A DNA stretch of 64,000 nt from Shinisaurus crocodilurus (GCA_021292165.1 CM037877.1:208734715-208798714); one strand, 5' to 3'. Numbered from the stretch's first letter, positions 22,172-33,008 are shown. Program-made: numbers and translations. The notes: generated from the sequence alone by a model not told the origin.

Positions 22172-22265
22172 GTAGTCCAGCCTTTCCCAGCCTGGTGACT
22201 TCCTGATGTGTTGGACTACAACTCCCAGAACCCCTCCCCCCCAGCCAGCATAGCTGGAATGTACC
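22172..22265. mobile_element. Palindromic hAT MITE fragment
   Basis: CCAGCCTTTCCCAGCCTGGT end with ACTACAACTCCCAGAACCCC. Confidence 0.7.
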
Positions 22266-22603
22266 AGATTAGGGTTGTTGTAGTGCTTCAGCTGCACATA
22301 ATGGGGCAGCTACAGTAGGTTTTCATGGCAGCTACAGCAGGCTGTAAATTCCCCTGGACAGGACCACATTTTGCCTGAGTGCGGAATGCAATATAGGTCT
22401 GTTCCAGCCATTGCTTACAGATAGGCTTTCTGCTACCTAGAGATAAAAATAGCAGTTGCCTCCTGGGAAAGCAAATATAAATGGAACTAGTAATGTGGGT
22501 ACAAGCCCTCTCAACATATTTCCCTGCGAGGAAGTTCACCTCACATTAATTCTAATGCTTGAAGGCTGCTGATGTGCTTTTTGCTGGAAACTGCATCAAA
22601 GTA

Positions 22604-23610
22604 TCAGCTCCTTTTGCACAAATTACTGACAAGCTCCATGGTGTTAAATTGCTCCTTGGAAACAGCTGTCAGAGCAGATGTGATGGAAGCAATTACCTCT
22701 GCATCCTCATCTTGATCACTTTCTGAGGATAGCAAAGGTGGTCGGGATAAATAGTCTGCAGTAACATTCTCAGTGCCAGGTCTGTACTCCATCTTGAGAA
22801 TATAAAAGCCAAGGATTTAGCAGGCCATCATTCCTTCCCTCCCCAAACCTTTAGTTGTAAGCAAGGTTATCAATGGATTGTGATCAGTACGCTATGTGAA
22901 TGCGCACCCCCACAGGTATGCCCACCATTTCTCTGTAGCCCATACACATGCCCAGTGCTTCTTTTTCAACTGTAGAGTTCACCCTTTCTGGGTCTTCAAG
23001 ATCTTTCTGTTGCTTCTAATGTTCTGGACCCAAAAGCAACTGTCCTTTCAGTCTTGACTGTAGTCACACCGGTAGGTAATGCTGGGTCAAATGAGGACAA
23101 TGTTGGGCTATGTACAATCAGTGATTTCACTGTCTCAAAGCTGGTTTGTGCAGTGGTCCACACATCCAGAATGCAAATCCACGAAGCAACAGACATAGGG
23201 GTTCTACTACAGATGCATAATCCAGCATAAATGTTGCATACCAAGATGTAAAGCCTAAAAAGAAGTGCAGTGTTTGGACATCTTTAGGTGGTGGGGCTTC
23301 TGTAACTGACTTGACATGGTTGGGGTCAGGTTTCAATCCATTTTGTGATATAATATGCCCAAGGAAAAGTGACTCCATCTGTCTGAACACACATTTGGAA
23401 AGGTTCAACCTTGCATCTGTGACTGTTACACACTGCAAGACAGTTTGCAGACATTTGTCATGTTGTGCCGGGGTCTGTCCAAATATAATGATGTCATCCA
23501 GATAGCAATGAACTCCTGGCTGATTCTTAAGGAGCAGAGACATCTTCTGAAAGATGCTGCGGGCTGATGCTAAACCATATGGGACACATTTAAAGCAAAA
23601 CAAGCCATCA
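22604..23610 (-). pseudogene. Degraded Ty3/gypsy-type pol (RT and RNase H)
   Basis: Pieces in order: FKCVPYGLASARSIFQKM, the YLDDIIIFG catalytic motif, LGHIISQNGLKPDP (23127-23603), an RNase H-like part near 23000-23150, and MEYRPGTENVTADYLSRPP (22604-22792). Frameshifts and stops separate them. No flanking LTRs were identified. Confidence 0.85.
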
Positions 23611-23961
23611 TGGGTAATGAATGCGGTGAGGTCTCTACTGTCCTCATGTAATAAGACTTGATTATAAGCACTTCCTCTTCCTCCCAGCTCCTTTTCATGC
23701 CTCTACTACAACTCCCAACATGCAATTTGCCTACCACAATACCACACATGGATAATATTCTTACCTGAGCAAACCAACCAATAATCTGAGGAAGCATTTT
23801 TGGTTTGAATCCATTATCTGAACATAACAAGCTATAGAAATGGGCACTCATCTCTGAAGCAAAACAGCCCCCCTTTCAGACGGCTTACGTTTTCAGTATC
23901 TTCCAGCCCACAATTTTATCTGCTCCAACATCTGCCTTCCCATGCCTCAGCCCCATTAAGG

Positions 23962-24099
23962 CAGGGGTGGGGAAAGTGTGGCCGTCTGGATGTTGTTGGA
24001 CTACAACTCCCATCAGCTCTAGACAGCATAGCCAATGGTGAGGGGTGATGTCAGTTGCAGTCCAACAACATCTACAGGGCCACACATTCCCCACCCCTG
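23962..24099. mobile_element. Palindromic hAT MITE with 8-bp TSD
   Basis: 138 bp. CAGGGGTGGGGAAAGTGTGG to CATTCCCCACCCCTG, with exact CATTAAGG at 23954-23961 and 24100-24107. It lies 28 bp from the donor edge of the C2 exon at 24128. Confidence 0.93.
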
Positions 24100-24127
24100 C
24101 ATTAAGGCAAAGTGTGCAAGAGCATAC

Positions 24128-24256
24128 CATTTCATTGTAAGTTGGGTTGCAGGTTTTTCGAGCTACTTTGGTTTTCCTTTTGGTGGTTTTCTGGGGATCA
24201 GGCAGAAGGTAGATCTTAACGTAAGGGTCAGGGTCACTGCCATCCTGAACAGGCTG
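24128..24256 (-). CDS. PIK3C2B: PIK3C2B exon: C-terminal C2 domain, core
   Basis: Encodes [16 protein letters not shown] through TCNPTYNEM, with the [13 protein letters not shown] calcium-loop-like motif typical of C2. The acceptor is CAGCAG, so the exon may instead start at 24253, dropping one Gln. Donor GTATGC. Length 129 nt, phase 0. Confidence 0.95.
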
Positions 24257-24386
24257 CTGAGAGAGAGAAAGAGAGAGAGAGAGGAAGCCAATCAGAGTTG
24301 TCAGTTGTTTGTACCACAGAAGGTTGCAGGGATCTGAAAAGTTTGGTTGGCAGCCACCACTGGGATAGCCACAGCTCAACACCTAC

Positions 24387-24493
24387 CAGACCTCGAATGT
24401 GCATCACCATGATAAAGAGCTTGTTGTTCTTATAGGAGACTGACAGCTTCACCTCCCCACCCACTTTTCCAACAGGTTGGGACCATGTTGCAT
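24387..24493 (-). CDS. PIK3C2B: PIK3C2B exon: C-terminal C2 domain, first strands
   Basis: Encodes [16 protein letters not shown] through [10 protein letters not shown], the first beta strands of the C-terminal C2 domain. Acceptor is a C-run followed by CAG; donor GTAGGT. Length 107 nt. Confidence 0.95.
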
Positions 24494-25040
24494 CTGGGGG
24501 GGACGACAACAACAACAACAACAACAACAAGTCAGCAGAGCTGGAATGGCAGAATCATTGTGCAGGGACGAGGGAAGCAACAACACCCAGAACAGGGAGG
24601 CTTCTGCACCTTTCCATAAAAGTTCCATCATACTTTAGAAAATGTAAACTTCTATTTTTAATTTAAAACATAGACATAAATAAGCATATTAATACCCAAA
24701 TCAACACAATATAATGCCCTCCATCATATTTTTGCCCCCATTTTAAACAACACACCATCTCTCCTTTGTATTGCTTTGTACATGTGCAACATACTTTATG
24801 ATCTATCCCACAGTGGCACTCTAAACCTCATGTCACTTCCTGATTTCTCTCATGCAACCAGCACTTCCATCTTCTTTTCCAAACTGGAGATTAGTATAGA
24901 TTTCACCCCAAGGTGAGCAGCATGAAAGCTTTTCCTTCCCACCCACCCACCCACCCACTCACCCACTCCAGTACTGGCCACTGTGCAAAAGCAGAATGTT
25001 CAAGATGATGACTCCTACTGCTTGTATTCTACAGATTTAC

Positions 25041-25122
25041 CTGCAGGCTTTGGGGCTGGGTTGGTGCCTGTAGAAACTTCGTCCCTTGGAAGCGGGAAGA
25101 AAAATGTATACACCAGGTCACA
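25041..25122 (-). CDS. PIK3C2B: PIK3C2B exon: PX to C2 linker
   Basis: Encodes CDLVYTFFFPLPRDEV through NPAPKPA, the end of PX and the variable linker. Acceptor CTTGTAG; donor GTAAAT. Length 82 nt. The last base pairs with AT of the next exon to make Asp. Confidence 0.92.
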
Positions 25123-25877
25123 CTACAAGGAAAAGCACAACATTAGGCCTCAATTTTACTCTGTCAATAGCAAGTCACCTACTTCTGTTCTGCATTCTAA
25201 CATGACAAAGGGAGCTTGGTTTGGTATCTTGCCTCAACTTATACTATATATGCTATCCACACAGAATAATTGAGAGAGTCGCCACCTTGAGAGGGTTCTA
25301 CCCTTAAAGGCAGCCTAAAAACAATTTTAAATTTAAAAAATAATAAATAATTTTCATCATAAGCTAATTATTTCTTAAGCCCTCCACCATGAAGAATTCT
25401 AAAGCTCCTTACTACTTATAATGGTTATTTACCTTAATTACACACTAGCATAAATGTTAGGGCTGTTAGCCCTTTATATGGATGGGAGAACTAGGGTACA
25501 TAACAGGTAATCCAGTTTGCCTACCCAAGCTCCCAGCAGAACTTAGAACACTTCCTTGATAGCTCTGCCCTCAGCTCAGTCCCCCATTCTTATACTCATC
25601 AGTCAAGTCCTCCTGCCTTCCATGTGCTGAATACTCGCTCTCCAGCAGTGGATTAAGAAAGTACCTGCATTTACCATTTGGCAAGAAAGGGGAATGCTGT
25701 TTAAAATTTCCATGGGTATTAACAAAGCTTACTAGACCAGAATGGCAAAAGCGTTTGAAGAATCCTGGGGCAGATGAGATTTGCAGAACAGCTTAGATGA
25801 AACTATTATGCACAGCAGTCTCTACCTACAAATGATCCTTAGTCTTGCTGATGTTACTCCCTTCCCTCTACATTGAC

Positions 25878-26296
25878 CTGGTTCTCACGTAATGACAACC
25901 GATGGTTTGCTGAATTGTGAGTTGTCGTAAAGTGTGAACCCAGAACTATGGGTTAACTATGGGTTTCTAACTATGAACAACCCATGAAGAGAATCCATGG
26001 TTTGTTGTTGGGTTGTAAACTGTGGGTTGTTTAAACCATGGGTTGTCTAAACCATGGGTTGTCATTATGTGCAAACCCAGAACCATGGGTGGTTTTCATC
26101 TTCAGCAGGTGAGGCTGTGGATTTGCAGTGCTGCAAAGGCAGTTTGGATACAGGGAGGGAGCGAATTATGCGGGGGGGTGGGAACAATCCAGGGCCTGAA
26201 AAAAACAAACCATGGTTTATTAGATCTTCTGCCAGAAAAACCCTGGGTAGGGCAACAAACCATGGGTTAAATAAACCACGGGTTAGTGTGAACCAG
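25878..26296. mobile_element. AACCCATGG-type inverted-repeat MITE beside an exon
   Basis: Ends CTGGTTCTCACG and AGTGTGAACCAG. The interior is rich in AACCATGGGTTGT repeats in both directions, plus a segment identical to L2 at 26093-26126. Its right end is 8 bp from the exon at 26305. Confidence 0.75.
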
Positions 26297-26304
26297 ATCA
26301 TTAC

Positions 26305-26422
26305 CTCAGCCACCTCAGGTGCTGCATGGATCAGATGCCAAATGTAACCGTTCAGTTCCTCTTTCCTTCTCTCAGCCACTGCCTCTCCTCGTGACCGTCC
26401 AATCACAAACCTGCTAGGAAAG
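26305..26422 (-). CDS. PIK3C2B: PIK3C2B exon: PX domain, second part
   Basis: Encodes SFPSRFVIGRSRGEAV through HAAPEVAE. I chose the acceptor TTTTCTAG at 26423, which restores the HLPSFPSRFVIG order I recall from mammals. A second AG 12 nt further in, with exon edge at 26410, would remove four residues in frame. Donor GTAATG, with a MITE end 8 bp beyond. Length 118 nt. Confidence 0.93.
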
Positions 26423-26639
26423 CTAGAAAATTGTAGAGACCTTTAAGCATTGATCCCAGCCATCAAGAAAAGCAAAATCTCAACTGAAGCAGCAGAATCC
26501 CCCAAAATCCTTGCATCTTGCAGTGATAGCACACACAAATTAATTGTACAATTGTATCACATCATAGTTGCTGTCAGATGGAACACCTCTGTGTCTGTTC
26601 CACAAATGAAGCTTGCAGTTAACTTTGTGCTATGATGAG

Positions 26640-26640
<1 letters not shown>

Positions 26641-26680
<40 letters not shown>
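26641..26680. repeat. (AC)20 microsatellite
   Basis: Twenty perfect dinucleotide units in an intron. Confidence 0.98.
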
Positions 26681-26683
<3 letters not shown>

Positions 26684-26799
26684 TGTAAGATGTGCCTCTT
26701 GGAAGGGCAGGTTCCCATATGATACCCATTATTCCTACAAGAAGGCACAGTTATCTGTTCAAGCAAAAACAGACATCCATGAGCTAAGTGCTTTGACGC

Positions 26800-26872
26800 A
26801 TGATGGCTGGGCTGATGGGAGTTGCAGTCCAACAACATCTGGAGAGCTGCACATTCCCCACCCCTCCTTTAC
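26800..26872. mobile_element. Half palindromic hAT MITE
   Basis: GATGGGAGTTGCAGTCCAAC, then GCACATTCCCCACCCCT; only one arm and end remain. Confidence 0.7.
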
Positions 26873-26899
26873 ATCTTAATTCACTGAGAATGTCAACTC

Positions 26900-27690
26900 T
26901 TTAAACAATCTGGTCCTTATGGACTAGGTACCTGTGCTTGCAGGCTCCTCATATCAGTGCCATTTCCATGAAGGTAGAACTGTAAGAGGCTTGAGTTGGG
27001 AACCTCTAACCCCTACACTCCTCCTGCACCTATAATTCTGACACTTACTTCAAGTTAATAAGCTGTCAGATCCAAATTCTAACTCACTTCTATTCACTTG
27101 ACCAGCAGGAGTGAAAGGCTTATTCACGGTGCTTCCCATTCAAAGCTGTGGAGTGGGCTTTACCAGGGTGGGATTGGTTGCGATGCAAACAACATATTAC
27201 ATGTTTTTTAAAAAAAACACACAAGGATCTTCTTCCCTGTGATGAAAGGTATAATTCAGGGATCAAACGAACTCTGGCCTGACCATAAGGGTATAGGATC
27301 AGAACCAGTTTACTCTGTTCACCACTTGCCTTCCCAGACTTCAACACCAAAACATGGCAGTGCAGAATTCATCAGAGGCTTTGATTCAGAGGCAGGTATA
27401 TACCACAGATGCACAGCAAATAGTTCCAGATTACTCAAGCAAGCCACATAATGAAGGAGAGGACAATAAACGTAGTGGGTCGCTAGCCAATCAGAGGGGA
27501 GATTCTTTTGTGACCCCTCCTGTGGTGATCAGTTAGATTTCCAGTACGAGCAAAATCCATGTACCAAGCCTTTCCAAGGGGAAAACTTGATTTTATTACA
27601 AAAATATAGGGGAGCATAAACAAGAATCCAGGAGACAGAAGTTTAAACATGTACCTAACCAGTTCCACAAGTTTGCATCCCTGAATGTTC
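26900..27690. other. PIK3C2B intron, nothing recognised
   Basis: No exon or confident repeat seen. Confidence 0.4.
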
Positions 27691-27694
27691 CTGA

Positions 27695-28008
27695 ATGTGT
27701 GCAGAGCAAGATTTCCACAAGATGTAGTGATGGCCACCAATTTGGACGGCTTTAAAAGGGGATTGGACAAATTCATGGAGGAGAAGGCTATCAATGGCTA
27801 CTAGTCCTGATGGCTATATGCTACCTCCAGTATCAGAGGCACTATGCCTATGTACTCCAGTTGCTGGGAAACATGGGCAGGAAGGTGCTGTTGCACTCAT
27901 GTCCTGCTTGTGGGATCCCCTGGGCAGCTGGTTGGCCACTGTGTGAACAGAATGTTGGACTAGATGGACCCTTGGTCTGAGCCAGCATGGCTCTTCTTAT
28001 GTTCTTAG
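27695..28008 (+). mobile_element. CR1 3' fragment
   Basis: GGCTTTAAAAGGGGATTGGA, then TTGGCCACTGTGTGAACAGA and a TCTTCTTATGTTCTTA end, a common CR1 3' UTR type. A related piece is at 34506. Confidence 0.75.
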
Positions 28009-28055
28009 AACAGAGCATCAATGGAAGCAGAGCTTGTAAATCAAATGGGGCTAAC

Positions 28056-28180
28056 CTGGGAAGATGCGAGGAGGGGAAGATGAGGCGCAGCTTGTTATGC
28101 AGCTCCTGGAACTCTTCAAAGGTGCGCTGGATGTAGGTGACCTCAGAGGGGCTCTCTCGTATCACCTTCACAATATATAT
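28056..28180 (-). CDS. PIK3C2B: PIK3C2B exon: PX domain, first part
   Basis: Encodes IYIVKVIRESPSEVTY through IFPSSHLP, including the PX core QRTFEEFQELHNKL. Acceptor CTTGCAG; donor GTTAGC. Length 125 nt. The PX domain binds phosphoinositides. A CR1 3' fragment ends about 45 bp beyond the donor. Confidence 0.96.
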
Positions 28181-28367
28181 CTGCAAGGCAGGGAGAGAGG
28201 TTCTCTTGATAGTCCAGCTGCACCTTCTGAGATGTTGCTCCCTAAGTGGTATAGATTGCCCCTTGCTTTAAACCCCACTTCCAGGACAGTCTCATGCTAG
28301 CTTCCCTAATGCTGCATCCACCCTACTGCCCACCTGTTGTACCAAGATAGCCACTGAATGGACTCAC

Positions 28368-28569
28368 ATAGCCCTTGCTGGGATTGAAGACTTTTTCATG
28401 GCAGCAGAGGAAGACATCAAGGATTCGGCTGGACGTCTTGATGGTGTACACACGGGGGGCAAAGGAGAGTGTTGGTCGGGAGTCAGAGGCCGTGAACTTC
28501 ATCTGTGCCAAGTTGTGAATGAAGAAGTTGAGCTTTGTGGCTACACTGCCCAAGCTGGACTCTATCAAC
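28368..28569 (-). CDS. PIK3C2B: PIK3C2B exon: kinase end and linker to PX
   Basis: Encodes LIESSLGSVATKLNFF through EKVFNPSKGY, the end of the kinase domain and the link to PX. Acceptor GCTGCAG; donor GTGAGT. Length 202 nt. Confidence 0.96.
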
Positions 28570-29115
28570 CTGCAGCAAGGGATGAAACATCAAGATAGTA
28601 AATTCACATGGAATTGGCTGTTTTACCCCAAGATTTTCAGAGGATACAGCAGACCTCTCACAGAGGACCCTGAAACACCAAGGTTTCCCTAGTTCTCTGT
28701 AGAGGCATCTCTGGGACACTGAGATTATTTTTTTAAAATTTAATTTTGATTTATTTATTTTCAAATAAACACACATACAAAAAGAAAATAAACCCACAAA
28801 TCCATATAACTCCAAAGTGCACCCGTCACCACGGGGCCAAGAAATAATTCTATCCACATAATCCATTATTAATCTATATTCCAAAACTACATCATATCTT
28901 GACGTGGCTTACTCCCCTTCCCCTTTACTAAAACATAGTCTAGAAATGGTCCCCATATATCCTTAAAATTATTTTTCTTTAATTGTCCCTTTTTACATTT
29001 AATACTACATGTTAATTTATCATTTAAAGCAATATCCCACAGACACTGAGATTATTGGGGGCTTCCTTTTTCACCTTTCCAGCCATTATTAGGCTTAAGA
29101 TTAGTATCTGCTCAC

Positions 29116-29225
29116 CTGGTGAAATACGTGGTGGCATCTGCCTCCGAGTCCTGTGGTCTCAGTGCATCATAGACATACTTTAAGTCCTCAAGGTCAGAGA
29201 GCTCAGGGATCCCGCAGGACAGCAT
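29116..29225 (-). CDS. PIK3C2B: PIK3C2B exon: kinase C-lobe
   Basis: Encodes MLSCGIPELSDLEDL through DATTYFTR. Acceptor GCCCAG; donor GTGAGC. Length 110 nt. The first ATG is internal, not a start codon. Confidence 0.96.
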
Positions 29226-29921
29226 CTGGGCACCAAAAAGGCCACCAGTTAGCAAAGAAGTGCAAAGACCTTCAACTTGGGCTGTGGGCGTTCCATGATT
29301 CTAGGATGTACCACATGCAATCTGATTTCCTGAGACCCCAAGCTTTCCTTTAAAAACAAGGGGCAGCAAGTTCCTAATCCCTGTGGTCATGGTGCAGGCA
29401 CACAAGCAACGCCTGCTGAAGTCTCAGGAACAAAAAAAGGGAGGGTGTCTTTGGGCAGGACGGTGGTTGGGGATGGGGCTCCATGCTTGTCATTCTCCAG
29501 GTTCCTGTCTTGAGCCTTACTCCCACAGTTGGAGGGAGGGAGAGGGAGAGATATTACTTATTATTTTACCAGAGCTGATTTCTCTTGGTGCAAAAAAGTA
29601 GATCGTTTTGCTCTCACTAAAACCTGACAAGATCATGAATATATGGCAGCAAGGATGGCAGAGATTCACCTTCCAGGAACCCTGATTTGCTATAGGTGCA
29701 TTTCATTTAATTTCATTTCATTTATTTCATTTATATACCGCCCCATAGCCGAAGCTCTCTGGGCGGTTCACAACCCTCTATACATAAAAACAACATTAAA
29801 ATATACAAAACAGTTTAAAAAATTAAAAACCAAATTTAAAAACACAGTTTAAAATAACAATACAAAAAGCCAATAAAACTGAGCCTACAGGTGACAATCC
29901 CCTCCGTGCTATTCCAAGCTC

Positions 29922-32900
29922 CTAACTAAATGCCTTGGCATAGAGGGAAGTCTTAACCTGGCGCCGAAAAGATAGTAAGGTTGGCGCCAGGCGGGTCTCA
30001 GTGGGGAGCTGATTCCATAACTGGGGGGCTACCACCGAGAAGGCCCTCCTCCTCGTTGCCACCAACCGAGCCTCTCTTGGAGGTGGCAATCGGAGGAGGG
30101 CCCCAGATGTTGAGCGTAGTGTCCGGGTAGATAACGGTTGGGAGAGACGTTCCGTCAGGTATTGTGGTCCTAAGCCGTGTAGGGCTTTATAGGTTAAAAC
30201 CAGCACCTTGAATTCGGCTCGGAAGCATATTGGCAGCCAGTGCAAACGGGCCAGAACTGGTGTAATATGCTCGGACCTTCCGGTCCCTGCAATAAGCCTG
30301 GCTGCCGCATTTTGCACTAGCTGCAACTTCCGAACAGTCTTCAAAGGCAGCCCCACGTAGAGTGCATTGCAGTAGTCTAGTTTAGAGATCACCAGAGCGT
30401 AGATTACTGAGACCAGGCTATCCCTGTCCAGATAGGGGCGTAGCTGGGCCACCAGCCGAAGCTGGTAAAAGGCACTCCTTGCCACTGAGGCCACTTGAGC
30501 CTCAAGTGACAAAGATGGCTCCAGGAGCACCCCCAAGCTACGAACCTTCTCCTTCAAGGGGAGTGCAACCCCATCCAGAACAGGTTGAACACCCTCCATC
30601 CGGTCAAAGGAACCACCCACTAACAGCATCTCAGTCTTGTCTGGATTGAGCCTCAGTTTGTTAGCCCTCATCCAGTCCATTGTCGCAGCCAGGCACCGGT
30701 TCAGCACATCCGGGTGACCGGCCAGATGGGCGATTGATAAATGTAATAAATAAATAAATAAATCCACAGCCTCACCTGCTGAAGATGAAAAGGAGAAATA
30801 GAGCTGCGTGTCATCAGCGTACTGATGGCAACGCACTCCAAAACTCCGGATGACCCCACTCAGCGGTTTCATGTAGATATTAAATAGCATTGGGGATAAG
30901 ACCGACCCCTGAGGAACCCCGTACTGGAGAGTCCATGGGGCCGAGCAACATTCCCCAAGCACCACCCTCTGGAGCCGGCCATCCAAGTAGGAGTGGAACC
31001 ACTGCAATGCAGTGCCCCCCACCCCCAACTCAGACAGCCGCTCCAGAAGGATACCATGGTCGATGGTATCGAAAGCCGCTGAGAGATCCAGGAGTATCAA
31101 CAGGGTCACACTCCCCCTGTCTCTCTCCCGACATAGGTCATCATACAGGGCGACCAAAGCCGTTTCCGTGCCAAAACCAGGCCTGAACCCCGACTGAAAT
31201 GGATCCAGATAATCAGTCTCATCCAAGAGCACCTGGAGCTGGTTGGCCACCACCCGCTCAAGGACCTTGCCCAGGAAAGGAACATTCGCCACTGGCCTAA
31301 AGTTGTTAAGATCTTCCGGGTCCAGAGAGGGTTTCTTCAGGAGTGGTCTCACCACCGCCTGTTTCAGGTGGCATGGGACCACTCCCACTCGCAAGGAGGC
31401 ATTGATCACCTCTCTGGCCCAGCCGGCCGTTCCCTCCCTGCTAGTTTTTATAAGCCAAGAGGGGCAAGGATCCAGAACAGACGTGGTTGCACGAACCCGT
31501 CCAAGCACCTTGTCAACATCCTCGAGCTGTACCAACTGAAACTCATCCAAAATAACTAGACCAGGCTGTGCTCCGCGTACCTCTCCTGATTCTACTGCTA
31601 TAACATTGGAGTCTAAGTCCCTGCGGATGCAAGAGATTTTTTCCTGGAAGTGCCTAGCGAATATATCACAGCGGGCATCAGATGGGTCGATGATGTCCCT
31701 GGGGCCAGCGTATAACAGGCCCCGGACGACCCTAAAGAGCTCCGCTGGGCGGCAGAGAGATGTTTGGATAGAAGCAGTGAGATGTTGTCTCTTTGCCACC
31801 TTCACTGCCTCTAGGTATACCTGGCTATAGGCACATACCAGGGCTCGATTGCATCCACTAGGAGTTCTCCTCCACCTGCACTCAAGCCGTCTCCTGTTTT
31901 GCTTCATCACTCTCAGCTCCGGGGTATACCACGGAGCCATACGAGCTCTGCTACAGAGAGGGCGCTCAGGAGCGATCGTGTCAACCGCCCGGGTCATCTC
32001 CCTATTCCAGAGATTGACCAGAGATTCGACAGGACCGCCAGCCATATCAGCCGGAAAACCCCCAAGGGCCCTCTGGAAACCATCGGGATCCATCAGCCTC
32101 TGGGGGCGGACCATCTTAATAGGTCCCCCACCCTTGCAGAGGGGGAAAGCTGCCGTTAGCCTAAATCTCAGCAGGTAGTGATCTGACCATGACAAGGGAA
32201 CCGATTCAAAGTCCCCCACCTTCAGATCACTATCTCCATGTCCGGCTGAAAAAACCAGGTCTAGAGTGTGCCCTGCTACATGTGTTGGGCCGATGACATG
32301 TTGGGACAGTCCCATGGTTGTCATGGAGTCCATGAATTCCTGAGCCACACCAGACAAGGTGCCCTCAGCATGGATGTTAACATCCCCCAGGACCAACAGC
32401 CTGGGGGACCTCAGCATCGCTAGCGAGACCACTTCCGTCAGCTCAGCCAGGGAGTCTGTTGAGCAGCGGGGTGGGCGGTACACCAACAGAATCCCTAATC
32501 TGTCCCGCTGGCCCAACACAAGGTGCAAACACTCCAGACCAGTAGTCAGACGGACAGGGAGCCTGGAGAGAGAGATAGAATTCCTATAGACCACGGCAAC
32601 CCCCCCTCCCCGGCCCTCAGGTCTACCCTGATGCTGCACCAAGTACCCCGGTGGGCAAAGCTGGGAGAGACTAACTCCTCCCTGTTCTCCCACCCAGGTC
32701 TCAGTAATGCATGCCAGATCAGCTGCCTCATCCACTATTAGATCGTGGATGAGGGAGGTTTTATTTTGCACCGATCTGGCATTTAGAAGCAGCATCCGGA
32801 GACCCGAGGGCAGGCTGATAGGGCAACCAACAAACCTGCGGGTGCGAGGAGGGCCGGAATACGGCACAGCCATTAAGTGTCTGGGCCGTGTTCCCCTTAC

Positions 32901-33008
32901 CTGGCTAGTCCTCCTCCCAACGCCATATCTCCCTCTACCCGTCACTACACTAATCGGGGGGCCCACAGAACCCCCCACTTGACCACATGACTCCCCTCCA
33001 AGGCACAT
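29922..33008 (-). CDS. L2 LINE ORF2: endonuclease and reverse transcriptase
   Basis: 1028 codons without a stop. The AP-endonuclease domain is roughly residues 70-290 (NARSVQNK near 75, ITETWV, GDVNIHAE, WSDHYLLRF near 274). The reverse transcriptase is roughly residues 560-800 (FRPVANVPFLGKVLERV, SGFRPGFGTETAL, LSAAFDTIDHGIL near 648, the YADDTQLYF catalytic core near 735). A C-terminal region follows. An in-frame 18-residue insertion after GEAVD (30715-30770) carries a foreign retroposon tail. Placed in the L2 part of the CR1/L2 group by motif style; a tree would be needed to be sure. Confidence 0.9.
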   Translation of the reverse strand: MCLGGESCGQVGGSVGPPISVVTGRGRYGVGRRTSQVRGTRPRHLMAVPYSGPPRTRRFVGCPISLPSGLRMLLLNARSVQNKTSLIHDLIVDEAADLACITETWVGEQGGVSLSQLCPPGYLVQHQGRPEGRGGGVAVVYRNSISLSRLPVRLTTGLECLHLVLGQRDRLGILLVYRPPRCSTDSLAELTEVVSLAMLRSPRLLVLGDVNIHAEGTLSGVAQEFMDSMTTMGLSQHVIGPTHVAGHTLDLVFSAGHGDSDLKVGDFESVPLSWSDHYLLRFRLTAAFPLCKGGGPIKMVRPQRLMDPDGFQRALGGFPADMAGGPVESLVNLWNREMTRAVDTIAPERPLCSRARMAPWYTPELRVMKQNRRRLECRWRRTPSGCNRALVCAYSQVYLEAVKVAKRQHLTASIQTSLCRPAELFRVVRGLLYAGPRDIIDPSDARCDIFARHFQEKISCIRRDLDSNVIAVESGEVRGAQPGLVILDEFQLVQLEDVDKVLGRVRATTSVLDPCPSWLIKTSREGTAGWAREVINASLRVGVVPCHLKQAVVRPLLKKPSLDPEDLNNFRPVANVPFLGKVLERVVANQLQVLLDETDYLDPFQSGFRPGFGTETALVALYDDLCRERDRGSVTLLILLDLSAAFDTIDHGILLERLSELGVGGTALQWFHSYLDGRLQRVVLGECCSAPWTLQYGVPQGSVLSPMLFNIYMKPLSGVIRSFGVRCHQYADDTQLYFSFSSSAGEAVDLFIYLLHLSIAHLAGHPDVLNRCLAATMDWMRANKLRLNPDKTEMLLVGGSFDRMEGVQPVLDGVALPLKEKVRSLGVLLEPSLSLEAQVASVARSAFYQLRLVAQLRPYLDRDSLVSVIYALVISKLDYCNALYVGLPLKTVRKLQLVQNAAARLIAGTGRSEHITPVLARLHWLPICFRAEFKVLVLTYKALHGLGPQYLTERLSQPLSTRTLRSTSGALLRLPPPREARLVATRRRAFSVVAPQLWNQLPTETRLAPTLLSFRRQVKTSLYAKAFS
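30712..30766 (+). mobile_element. Tail-only retroposon insert of about 55 bp inside the L2 ORF
   Basis: TCCGGGTGACCGGCCAGATG, GGCGATTGATAAATGTAAT and AATAAATAAATAAA. The same sequence recurs at 35389-35440. Confidence 0.7.
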
